A stretch of DNA of 23,102 nt from Cercophora sp. LCS_1 (lineage: Eukaryota; Ascomycota; Sordariomycetes; Sordariales; Lasiosphaeriaceae). Below are positions 8,661 through 17,716 of the stretch, piece after piece (within the stretch, counting starts at the first letter, position 1; every line of letters starts with the position of its first letter). The notes under the pieces are model-generated. The model was not told where the DNA came from. It did no database searches and saw only the letters and a list, made by a program, of their open reading frames with translations. Both the position numbers and the translations under genes were made by a program. The stretch spans positions 1 through 23,102 of the forward strand of contig JAPZLL010000095.1 in NCBI GenBank assembly GCA_036250225.1, read 5' to 3'.

Positions 8661-11144
8661 CGATGCCGAAGTGGTCGCGGGCTCTGACGGCAAAGCGGGG
8701 CCGAGGAAGCGGATTGAAGGGCGGCGCGGAGAGGTGTTAGGGTATGAGTTAGAGTTCCATGTGGTCCACGGGGGTTGGTGGCAGGTTCTTCCTGACCAGA
8801 CCGGAGCCTTCTAGATCCAAGCGGAGCTCGACCATCAAGATGACAATAGGTCCTGAAGAGATTTGAAGCTACCCCGTAGGGCCATTCTTGTATAATGGTC
8901 GTCCTACCGTGTGGTGGATCCTGCCTCGTCCCCGAACCTTCGAAACTTATCTGATTGCTTCTTTCCATACTAAAGATCGATGAAGCAGCTCGAGACAGTG
9001 CTCCCCAATACCCTTCCCTTTCCCACGGTGTTAATTGGATCATCGGCTTCTCCCTTCGTTAGTTCTGACCCACGAGGGCGATGTTTCGGCACGCTCGTAG
9101 TCGAGCGAGGGGGAAGCTTCCTAGCGCGCTGATGCAGGCCCCCACTAGCAGCCCAACTCCACTTTGACAGAACTGGTGACTGTGATCGCGTGTTGGTTTG
9201 GAAAGGTTTGACAGCCGAAAAACGGGTCTCTCCAAATCCATAGTCGCGAGGAATTGCTCCTCGCCTCAAGGCGTCACTTTCTGCGATTCGGCTACTTTGT
9301 CATGATGGTTGGAGCGCATCCCCCCTTCCCTCTTCGCGCTAGTTGCGCTAGTTCAGGGGTTGAGAACATCACGTGACATACGAAAGGTTTGTGCGCAGTG
9401 CAGGGTTACCAGAAGACTTGGCGCCTCTCTTATCTCACATTCAACCACCGCGCGCGGGCCCTGGAGACCCTCTTCCCGCTACCCGCCGATTGCCAATTTG
9501 TGCGCGACCGCCTCTGTCACGACCTGCTCGGCAAGACGACAATCAGCCTGCACCCCCGATGCCTAGTTCGCGCTAGCTCCCCGATCCTCAAGAAGTGCCT
9601 GCCGTACTGGGGTTGGGCGAGAGCCGGGGCATGGCCCGCCGGAGAGTCGTCTCCATGACACTGACCGAACCTGCCCGAGCCTGCTCACCCCAACGGAAGT
9701 GAACCCTCCCCTTCCCCCCCTTCTCGTACATAGATTGACCACCAATACCGCCTCTTAGTTCATAAAGGCATCACACGCAGCAAGAACGTTCACTTCGAGG
9801 GGCAGAGGACGCTACTTGGTCGCACCGCTCCATCGACCGCACTTGCCAGCTCGAGAACCAGAAACCGAACCTGCCCATCGATAACCCATACAGACGCAGA
9901 CGCAGACTTGCGAATTGTTATCGAGTACCTACCGCCCATATGAGACTTTTGCCCCATGTCTGGCAGTCCTCGAAGGCAGCACAAGCGTTTGCATCGAGGG
10001 GCGCGACACCCGTTTTGGCCGCCTTCAAATAAGGTCTGCCGACAAGACCGCGATTGCGGCAACCGGCGCAATCGAGAACGGTCCGGGGGGACCTCGAAAC
10101 GACTGGAATTAATCGATTTCTCTGCGCCGGGGGCGCGCGGGAGCGTCAACCATGGATACGGAATAGCCCGGCCACAAAGGGCGCCCGCCGCTCTTACATG
10201 GCAGGAGCCCCCAAGGCCCCCCTGAATGCCCAGAGAACTTTGCCGTGCAGGCTTCAGATAGAGCGGGCGTGGAAGGGCATCCCTAACTGAGTCTGGCGAC
10301 ACGAACACTGCCCACACCGCCGACACTGCGGCGTAACTGGAGAAACTCGTTCCAGCTTATATCCAGACCGACACCCCTCAACCTCGATTCGCAGACCGCC
10401 TTCCCACCGCCTGTGCTGAAAGAACCTGTTGATCTGTAAAGAAGAGCTCGATGTTCGCCCCCGTCTCCTCGCTCTCTTGCCCCGTGCCACCCTCCGCCTT
10501 GATCCTCTACTGTTCGACCTGGGTGTCGGACCCGCCGACGTTTTTGAGCTCGACTATGTCGTCCGTCTTACAGCCGACGTCCGCAACCTGGCAGCCTGTG
10601 GCAACGGCATCAGAAGACGTGGTGTGCGCTCCAGGGCAGTCGTGTGACGTGAAAGCCATTAAGGCGCGCCTATATGAGCCTACGACCTGGACAATTTCCG
10701 ATACCTCTATAGTCACACCCGACACTTTTTTCTGGCCGAGTCTGTAGTAGTCGCGGATCCTGAGCAAGAGGTGAGCCGCACTGATGGCCGCCTGAGCCGA
10801 GGTGAGTCCCGGCTATACTTGCCGTGAGCATAAATGGGCCGGCGTGGTTGGGCCCAATTTTGGGACATTGGTCCCCCTGCACGTAACGGTCGCTTTCTCT
10901 CGCCACGTAACTGCCGTTTTCTCTTCTCCGTTCGGAGACTTACCGTTGCGGGAATTGGAACTTCAAATTGTATATAATCTATTACAGAGAAATCACAAAG
11001 GCAAATGGGCCGGGCAAGTAATCACCTAGGAATGGAGTGAAAAGAGGTATTAAATGTTTGTGACTTTTTGAAAGCCAAAACTGAAAAATTTTAGTAGGTT
11101 TCAACTCAGGATCGCAGTAACATACCCTGATAGTATGTGCGCCT
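8661..11144. other. About 2.5 kb without a recognisable gene
   Basis: GC-rich sequence with many short overlapping frames on both strands. A few stretches look like former coding sequence: 9389-9658 (LETLFPLPADCQFVRDRLCH), 9940-10100 (CLAVLEGSTSVCIEGRDTRF, then RSADKTAIAATGAIENG) and 10429-10640 (LDPLLFDLGVGPADVFELDY). None can be extended or matched to a family by eye. A 7-bp-stem hairpin (GCGAGGA/TCCTCGC) lies at 9246-9264. Probably several decayed gene pieces; nothing here should be annotated as functional. Confidence 0.4.
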
Positions 11145-11345
11145 ATGCCTGATAAATCTCATCCTAAAGCCTTCTCAAGATACCTATCAAAGCTCCAACC
11201 CCTTTTTCATCGCCGCCGCCAATTTGGAGCTGCACCAAAATGCATCCCGTCTTGGATTTACTCGCAGAAGCTTCATTGCACCCTTCCTCGCGGACGGATT
11301 GGAGCACCTCGTTGCGGCCATAAACTAACAGAATTTGACTTATAA
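11145..11345 (+). other. Short open frame, 66 codons, doubtful
   Basis: An ATG-started frame (MPDKSHPKAFSRYLSKLQPL...) with no known motif, signal peptide or domain, in sequence of ordinary composition. An overlapping frame of similar length is also open. It stands alone between decayed sequence and the 3' side of HET gene 2. The rest of 11346-11703 shows no gene. Confidence 0.15.
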
Positions 11346-11703
11346 GCGGGGACCCTTGGGACTGCCGGTTTAGCTTTTAAACTCGACGTTTAAACCTTTA
11401 TAACGGTTACTCACGTCTTGAAAACCTAGATCATTCTTCTCATAGCTATAACGCGATATGCAGGTCGAAAACTTTTAGCTTTTGCACTGACTTTGGCCCC
11501 TGAGTACAAAAGTAAAGGAAGGTAAAACAATATATTGACTGTAAAGCTTTAAGTGCTTTATAACTCTTTATTCTTTTTTGATGTTTTTGAGGCATTCTTT
11601 ACTTTGAATATTAATCCCATATAGCATAAATTCAGGTTGAAATGCACTAGCATATAGTAATATTTGAGTTTAACTGATGGAGTCGCCCGCGAATATCCAC
11701 CCC

Positions 11704-13667
11704 TTAAGCCAGTTTAAAGAGTTCTACTTCACTGCTCTCCTCCGAAGGAGGCCAGTGACCTTCTGGCATGCCCTCTAACCCCACTTTTCCGACAAAGCGA
11801 TACTCGGCGCCGCAACGTCTGACAACGCATGGCGCGACACAGCCAAACAGAAAAACGACCTCGTCCCCGATCATATAATCGCCTTCCCCGAACCCCATGC
11901 ACCCGCTCTGCGTAGCAATCACCCTCATTTTAAGGCCCAACCAACCGAAACATATAGCCCGAATAGTCGACAGCATTTCGAGGCAATCCTCAGATAGGGG
12001 CAGCTCCTGTTCCGCCAGCAGCCTCGTTGCCACTTTAGCGGTGACGTTTTCTTTTTGCATTTGTTGACCGATCATGTTGGACACTGCGCGTAGAGTCCTG
12101 GCCATAGCTTCCAACAGCTCATCGTCCATTCGTGCGGAGAACCTAAAGTAAGGCGGCCCATCAAACATGGTCCCTGTGTATTCATCTTGGAACTCCTCTG
12201 GCACGTGCGCTGTTGTTATTATCGAGTTCATGATGCCAGCCACGGTCTTGTCCCCGTTGGGGCACTTGTGGTCCAGTCCGAACATATTGAATACATGGTC
12301 TAACCAATAGGCAAGCCCGAGTTGCTGGACACGTTTCGCTTGGGTGTCGTTGAGTTCTCCCAAGGGCTTTTGCTCCAACTGAAAAGTTGCTTTCGTGATG
12401 GTATCAACTTTGATTCCTTCTAGAGTGATGAGACCTGGTTGGTGCCACAGCTGAAAAGTAGGACGGAACCTCGCCCTATCGTATTCCGGGCTGACAATCA
12501 CAGACCCCTCCCGGGCAATAAAGGAGGGAACCCATGAGGGGAAACCAGGCTGTCCGAAATGTGAAGAAAGGGTGGAAAAAAGCCCCAAGTTGTTGGAATA
12601 TCGGATATTGGCGACTGTAAACTCTTCAAAGATAGCCGAAAGGCGCTGGTCGTAATCAGGTGGTGGGAGACGGACACCGATGTCCAACATGAGACCGTAG
12701 AGACTAAAGATGACATCCTGATCATGCGATGCTTGCCGGCAGGCGGCAGTAGCAGCAATCATCTGGGACATGAACGAGGCCGATGTTTTTTGCGAGTGAG
12801 GTTTTTGCTTTTGACAATTCACCCGTATCTTTTGCCCTGGTTGGAAGCGACGGTACGCATCCCTCAAGAGAAATGAGTTCACCGCACCAACTTCGGTTCC
12901 GCAATGTTGATTGAACCAGGTGTTGATGGAATCCCAGGGCAAATACTCTGGTCCACATCTCAGGATGGGCTCTCTGGCCAAGACAAGCTCTTGGGCTGTC
13001 CAGGCTCTCGTGAACCAATCCATCGGGACTCCTGTCAAAGCAAGTGGTTGAAACACCCCTGCGGTTGTGCAATTAGTTCGATATGCTGCATTGTTGCTTT
13101 TTGGGGGGGTAGGGCGAACAGACTGTTCAGAATCGCAACCAGGAAGCCCGGATTTATCGTAAGCCTCGAAGAGTCGATTATTGAAAAATAGCCCAAGCAA
13201 CGGGCTACCCGACGTGCCCGCCGCATCGATTTATATATCTGCTTGTCCCCCTCGCACAGCCAGATGAGGACGCGGTGTGCCAGTTTGTAGACGTCCCCCA
13301 TCAAGCTGACTTGATGACTCTTTTCCACCATCGACGATTGGTCGATACATACCGCGTCAATCCAGAGCCTCCGAGACTGTGCTGAAAGTCGGAAATACCG
13401 GAGGGCCGCGTGACAGTTTTTGGTCACCAAGATCTCGCGACCATCGCAAAAGACCTTGTGGTCGCGGATATCGGGACCCCAGACGTATGAGACGGCGTCG
13501 TAGGCGGGTCCATTTACGGCAAGACGATCCAGAGACATTTGGAGCAGGCTGCAGTGGATCGGTGCATCGATGTCCCCGTTCGGGTAGAGGAGGAGAATAC
13601 GAACGTGCTTTCCGGGGAGGAGCGGCTGATGGTGGTATTCCAGCAGCTGAGGTTGAGCATCCATCAT
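11704..13667 (-). pseudogene. HET-domain protein 2, frameshifted
   Basis: A second HET protein on the minus strand in two frames. The first part (13667 down to about 13230) has YDAVSYVWGP (residues 56-65), LWIDAVCIDQ (101-110), the EKSHQVSLMGDVYKLAHRV block and LIWLCEGD. The second part (about 13230 to 11704) has FTRAWTAQELVLAREPILRC, matching the third HET block, and the C-terminal signature DEVVFLFGCVAPCVVRRCGA with RFVGKV. The frames differ by one base and overlap at 13035-13230, so the shift lies near 13200-13235. A 53-nt intron (13205-13257) would join the frames but would remove the CEGD end of the HET block, so an indel is more likely. Start at MMDAQPQL. The two HET genes are clearly diverged, not recent duplicates. 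Confidence 0.8.
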
Positions 13668-14000
13668 GACTGTGTCGGCGGCAATTGTGTGTGGTGGTTG
13701 TGGCGTTGACAGGTTGAACGAGGAACAGGAAGACAGTGGAGGGGAGATCTCTGGGATCCACGAAATGGGGCAGTCTCAATTCTGGCCCAAATTGCTGCCC
13801 AACCCAACTCGCGGCGGTACAGTTGTGCAGATTTGAGACAAAGTCAATCCACAGCAAGGGTTTTTCCTTGGCCCTGTTTAGTTCCAGCCATACAGAGGCT
13901 AACACTAAAGCAAGCCATTGCTGCCTCCGTCCAATCGTATTTGGTGACATGTGTCAGTACATGTACCCAAGATACATGGTATCTTTGGGCCTGAAGCGAT
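13668..14000. other. Upstream region of HET gene 2
   Basis: Non-coding as far as can be seen; several short frames overlap on both strands without recognisable content. It should contain the HET gene 2 promoter. No TATA or CCAAT element was clear. Confidence 0.3.
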
Positions 14001-14543
14001 CATTTGGAGCTTCACGCCCCCAACCAGCAGCAGGTTCAACAGTCACCAAGCTTCCTCCAAAATACGTTTGTCCCAAGGCAACTACCACTCGGGGCGTTGG
14101 CGTCACCACTATTCCGCCAAGCTGCTCCCAGTAGCCGTTATCTGCTGCTACCTCTGCAACAGTATTCCAGCAGTTACCGACCTGGACAGCAATACCCCAA
14201 GACTGCATTGCCGCCCGCTGATCCTAGATATGCATTTCCTCTAAATTACGAGGATAAACAGTGCAATTGGTCCTCGGGTTTGCTTACAAACCCCAACGGC
14301 CATCCTACTCTGAATGAACGAGGCCAGCTCCCGCGTACTCGTTACCTCGGATCCTATTACAAAAACCGTCTAGGGCTAACGAGTGGCAGCTACGGCCCGG
14401 GTCCTGATCCCTACGGGAACCCATATCGGGGCTCGCTCTACGGAGACTCCCCACTAGCGCTGCAGTCACAAGTAGCACTTAGGCAACGTGCGCCAATTAC
14501 TTACAGTCGTTGCCGTAAACGAAAGGTGTGTCTCACGATATAG
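14001..14543 (+). other. Gln/Pro/Tyr-rich open frame, possible exon
   Basis: An open frame of about 180 codons without an ATG at its beginning, preceded in frame by TGA at 13992. It is rich in Gln, Pro, Tyr and Ser (PLQQYSSSYRPGQQYPKTAL, YGPGPDPYGNPYRGSLYGDS), a composition typical of disordered fungal proteins. It ends with YSRCRKRKVCLTI and a stop at 14541-14543, and a GTGTGT that could be a splice donor follows CGAAAG. CRKRK with a nearby Cys recalls a Zn2Cys6 cluster, but the first Cys would be Tyr. Its 3' end overlaps the minus-strand fragment at 14501. Could be an internal exon of a decayed regulator; uncertain. Confidence 0.3.
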
Positions 14544-14941
14544 TCGCTGTATTTTGCTAAAATAATATAGATTTGCTGTATCCCAGATGCCGGCGCCAAC
14601 AATGGCAGTTGCACAAACTGCAATAAGCCGCGCGCCAAATGCGTCTTTGAGCCAGTGTCATTGAATGAATTCAGGACCGCTTTCGTCCAAATCTCGGTGG
14701 TTCCAGAAGGCATTAGCAATCTACCCACTAGTGGGTTGAGGATCCTTTTTTGCAGAAACTTGGCAAACGACTTGCCCGACAAGCGCTCGATTACAAGCGT
14801 CATGAGGCTGTATGCTATACTTGAGTAATAAAACCCGCGTTTAAAGCAAGGCTCGCCCCCGGCTGCTGCGTATATTGTATCAACATCATTCATATTACCG
14901 ATTGGGGATAGGGCACGGTTTTATATTTGTGGGTGGGCAGT
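14501..14941 (-). pseudogene. Beta-lactamase-family (class C type) hydrolase fragment
   Basis: The frame from about 14893 downward reads FYYSSIAYSLMTLVIERLSG then KSFAKFLQKRILNPL. This matches the middle of the beta-lactamase/transpeptidase-like family (usual form YSNxxYxLLGLIIExxSGxSFxxFLxxxIxxPLGM). The Asn of the YxN motif is Ser here and the catalytic SxxK region is not present. Upstream in the same frame LVNDAPTAHPQI precedes a TAA, so the gene is also broken there. Many fungal members are secondary-metabolism or detoxification hydrolases; nothing nearby specifies which. Confidence 0.6.
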
Positions 14942-15530
14942 TGGCGCATCGTTGACGAGGCTCATGAAATCTTACTACGATGTAGGATCTTGAAACAGAG
15001 AGTGGAAACGTTAGCCCGGAACCCATTTCTTGCCCGCGTTTTCGAGGGCTCGTTCGTTTTGTTGGGATGGGGGTCCTGCATCTGGGACCCTCCGTCTTGG
15101 CACCATTTCGCGGAGGTGAGGCCCAAAATCGGTCCCATGTCGTGTAAACTTGCCAATTTTCATGGGCAGGGTGAGCAATGGTGAGCCGAAGCTGAGCCGA
15201 GGATGAAGTGAGCCTGATGTAAGGCCTTACTATTTTGAACAGGACCCGCTTAATTTTTCGTCTGAGACTACCCAGGTAGTCAGAGAAGGCTCCGAGAGTC
15301 AACGTCACGACTGGTATGGGAGGTGACAACGGTGACCTCTCTAGGTTCAAGCTGGTGTGGTGGTCCGATGAGCACACGGTACCTCACAACCCTCAACTTG
15401 TCTTTCTAGACTCTACCCTTGCGAGAACCTGCGGCTCGAACAGGGCCTCTTTCTGCACAGAACTCTGATTTGTGCTGTGAGGAGTGCAGGGTTGTCCTTC
15501 CTAGGTCGGGATGGCGCCTGACGCAAGAAG
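14942..15530. other. No gene seen
   Basis: Mixed sequence with short frames only. The minus-strand frame at 14895-15377 has no family motif and overlaps the beta-lactamase fragment's upstream side. No repeat shared with the rest of the window was noticed. Confidence 0.4.
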
Positions 15531-16273
15531 TTATAAGTAGGATAGGCGGGTAAAAGAAGGGTCCTTACTATTGTTGACAATGTTCTCCCCACTCATAGTG
15601 ACATCGTCATCATCCGCCTCATCGACATCGACATCGTCCTTCTCCTCGACATCGTCCCTCTCCTCGTCATCATCCACCTCATCGCCATCGCTCACCCAAT
15701 CGCCGTTGTCCGCCTCATCACAATCGGCCAAGGCCTTGAGGTGCCAGTAGGTAGCCGCCCGTACTGCCGTCGGTTGAAAAACCCAGTCTTTCTCTGTTGT
15801 TTCCGGTGTAATGGCTTTCTGAACGAACCCTTGGGGCTCGTTGAGAAACTCCTCAGTGAAGAATAGGGGAATAAGACCGCAATCGATGCCATTCGTCTAC
15901 TGGGGAATTTCGACTTGTACCACATGCTTATATGGACTTGAGACCGTTCCATTGGTCTTCTGCTTGATAACTTTGCAGAAGTGGGATTTTAGTTTAGAAG
16001 GGACATCTTTGTGGGTGTTGTTTAAAGAATTGAAAAGAAAAATGCAAAACGGCTTCTTCTCCTTCTCCTTAGAGCCCCTGAATAAAAAGTAATATAATAG
16101 ACAATTACTAATAACCAGTAATTAACTTTATGAACGGGGACTAGAAAGTAACCTTAGAGTTAATATCGAGGTCGAATGTTTATTCACTATTACTGAGCGT
16201 TTTGTAGAAGAAAGAATTTCCAATGTAGACATTACCGGGGGCGTTAAAGTAGTTTAGTAGATAAGCGTTTATT

Positions 16274-16797
16274 TGTGACGACCTGCGGGCCGCCCGAATG
16301 GGCGCCGTCACGCCAGTGGTCGGCGCGGGCCGACATACCCCCGCAGTCGCCACGGTGCGGACAACAGTGCGAGCACGGTGATTAGCACGGACTGCTCACC
16401 ATGCTCACCCGGGGTTTGAGTGAGCACGGAGAGCGGTCAGGATGAGGCTCACCCTGCTCTCCTGGATCACCAGAGAGCACAGAGAGCACGATGAGCAGAG
16501 TACGGAGATACCTGTCATTACCAGTAGTATAGAAACTATCATCGTGCCCGCGATGGAGTGAGGGACCCCTGGTTCCTCACGCTAGCAATACATTGTTCTT
16601 GAGCACCGCTCAGTGAGACCCATCGTCCGGGACCTTGGAGTCTACGATCTGCTTGACAGTGTATCACCCCTTCGAGAGTTGTACTAGCCTTCACTCAGTC
16701 ACCTTGCACCCACCCCACCTAGAGCATTGGACCCTGTCCGCTCTTACGATCTGTCTTTACCAGGCCCACCTCGGTGTACCTGGAGCAGGCCGTAACA
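16274..16797 (+). mobile_element. Solo LTR (524 bp), family X-related with a different U3
   Basis: The block starts TGTGACGACC and ends GGCCGTAACA, and is flanked on both sides by TTATT (16269-16273 and 16798-16802), a perfect 5-bp target duplication. The part from about 16525 to the end matches the R-U5 part of the LTR-X copies; the first 250 bases are GC-rich and do not match them. It lies within the Ulp1 pseudogene, and no internal retrotransposon sequence is present, so it is a solo LTR left by LTR-LTR recombination. Confidence 0.9.
16540..16555 (+). repeat. Conserved LTR stem-loop
   Basis: CATCGTG pairs with CGCGATG around CC (one G-T pair). The same position in the other LTR-X copies has a 7-bp stem of different sequence around a 2-nt loop (20972-20987, 22102-22117 and, inverted, 2081-2096). 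Confidence 0.7.
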
Positions 16798-16923
16798 TTA
16801 TTATAGCGTTATTGACTTTATTATGGGAGAGCCGTAACAAATCGTCCTATGTAACGGTCCATTTCTCGCAAGCGTTTCAGTAGACCTCAAGCTATTATAG
16901 ACTTTGTTAGTATGTATATGTAC

Positions 16924-17391
16924 TTAGATGAAGCAATATACTGCTAGTTCCTGTAAGTTCTCCTTCCACTGATTGGTGACATTATCTGCACTATCTGGTC
17001 CTGTAGATCTAAATTTATATATGTTACTAGAGTCTATCCAAGTAATTATATTTTTAGGGATATAGCCCTTTAATGTGTTTAGGTCTTGATTGTTATTGAA
17101 TGCTATAACGAGAACCTTTCTTTGAGGTTGTGGGACAGATTTAAATACTATAGAAATGCTGCCTAGCAATCCCTGTACACTGAAGAGTTTGTCGGTCAAT
17201 AATATAACGGCAGTGTAATACACCCCCATTCTCGGCCAACGTATTGTATACAACTGTCCAACGGCTGGGTGTGTACTGCTGGTATTTATTCCATTATAGG
17301 AGACTGGGAGGAGGAAGTCTATTGTACAATGGCGTTTTCTCCTTCCATCTTTATAGGAGTCAGTAGTACAGTCAAGTCTGCACATAAGCAT
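16924..17391 (-). other. Unrecognised open frame, 155 codons
   Basis: The frame begins MLMCRLDC inside a 28-bp inverted repeat and contains no motif I recognise. Composition is mixed, with Asn, Ile and Ser frequent (FNNNQDLNTLKGYIPKNIIT, DSADNVTNQWKENLQELAVY). It lies between the Ulp1 pseudogene and the coiled-coil pseudogene on the same strand, so it may be a remnant of the same transposon-associated locus. A plus-strand frame at 17269-17505 overlaps it and is equally unproven. Confidence 0.25.
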
Positions 17392-17716
17392 CAGAGGTAT
17401 AACGATAATCTAGCTATACCGGTCAAAATGGCCGTTCCCGAACGAATTTGTATAGCACATGAGCATATCTTCCGCATTGGCATTATCATTAAAATTTTGG
17501 CTTAGTCACCATACAAATCGTTGAAGTCAGTATAGTTATAGGGAGTTATGCCCCGGATTCTAGGCAGTAGGCCCTGTATTTATAGGGACCTTATAGGGGG
17601 ATTGGGGCAAAAATACCAGGGTTAGGGTTATGTATGCATTTAGCTTAAGCATAACCTGGATTTAACGATCAATATTGCCGTTCCCGAGCTGATGCTTATG
17701 TGCAGACTTGACTGTA
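17367..17716. repeat. Perfect 28-bp inverted repeat, arms 17367-17394 and 17689-17716
   Basis: The arm TACAGTCAAGTCTGCACATA plus 8 bases is repeated exactly in reverse complement 294 bases later. The enclosed segment holds a short TTAGGG-like tract (AGGGTTAGGGTTA) at about 17619-17631. GCCGTTCCCGA occurs next to each arm in the same orientation (near 17432 and 17677). Confidence 0.8.

Larger units (their letters stand above)
15531..16860 (-). pseudogene. Ulp1-type (C48) cysteine protease, inactivated and split by an LTR
   Basis: Minus strand, in order: DDLLRLSHNK and NNAIINAYLL (substrate-face motif), NVYIGNSFFYKTL, LVPVHKVNYWLLVIV (equivalent of the His block PVxxxxHWxLxVI), IFLFNSL (Asp block, usually DSL), VVQVEIPQ-stop-TNGIDCGLIPLFF (PQQxNGxDCG), then an acidic Asp/Glu-rich tail ending at 15531. 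Ulp1/SENP enzymes process SUMO; in fungi, Ulp1 domains also occur in DNA-transposon-associated genes, and that setting seems likely here. Damage: catalytic His codon reads TAC (16118-16120), Asp reads AAT (16029-16031), TAG at 15897-15899, a frameshift between the His and Asp blocks, further stops upstream, and a solo LTR at 16274-16797. The catalytic Cys (15879-15881) is still coded. Confidence 0.8.

Noticed and set aside
9790..10326. 178-codon minus-strand frame
   Set aside because: No motif, Cys/Arg-rich composition of antisense GC-rich sequence, and better-looking plus-strand pieces overlap it.
13736..14134. 132-codon plus-strand frame opposite the HET gene 2 upstream region
   Set aside because: No recognisable motif and two other frames are open over the same bases.
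16635..16883. 82-codon frame
   Set aside because: Encoded by the R-U5 part of the solo LTR and its flank.
17619..17632. TTAGGG-like telomere tract
   Set aside because: Only about two units; too short to call an interstitial telomere or chromosome end.
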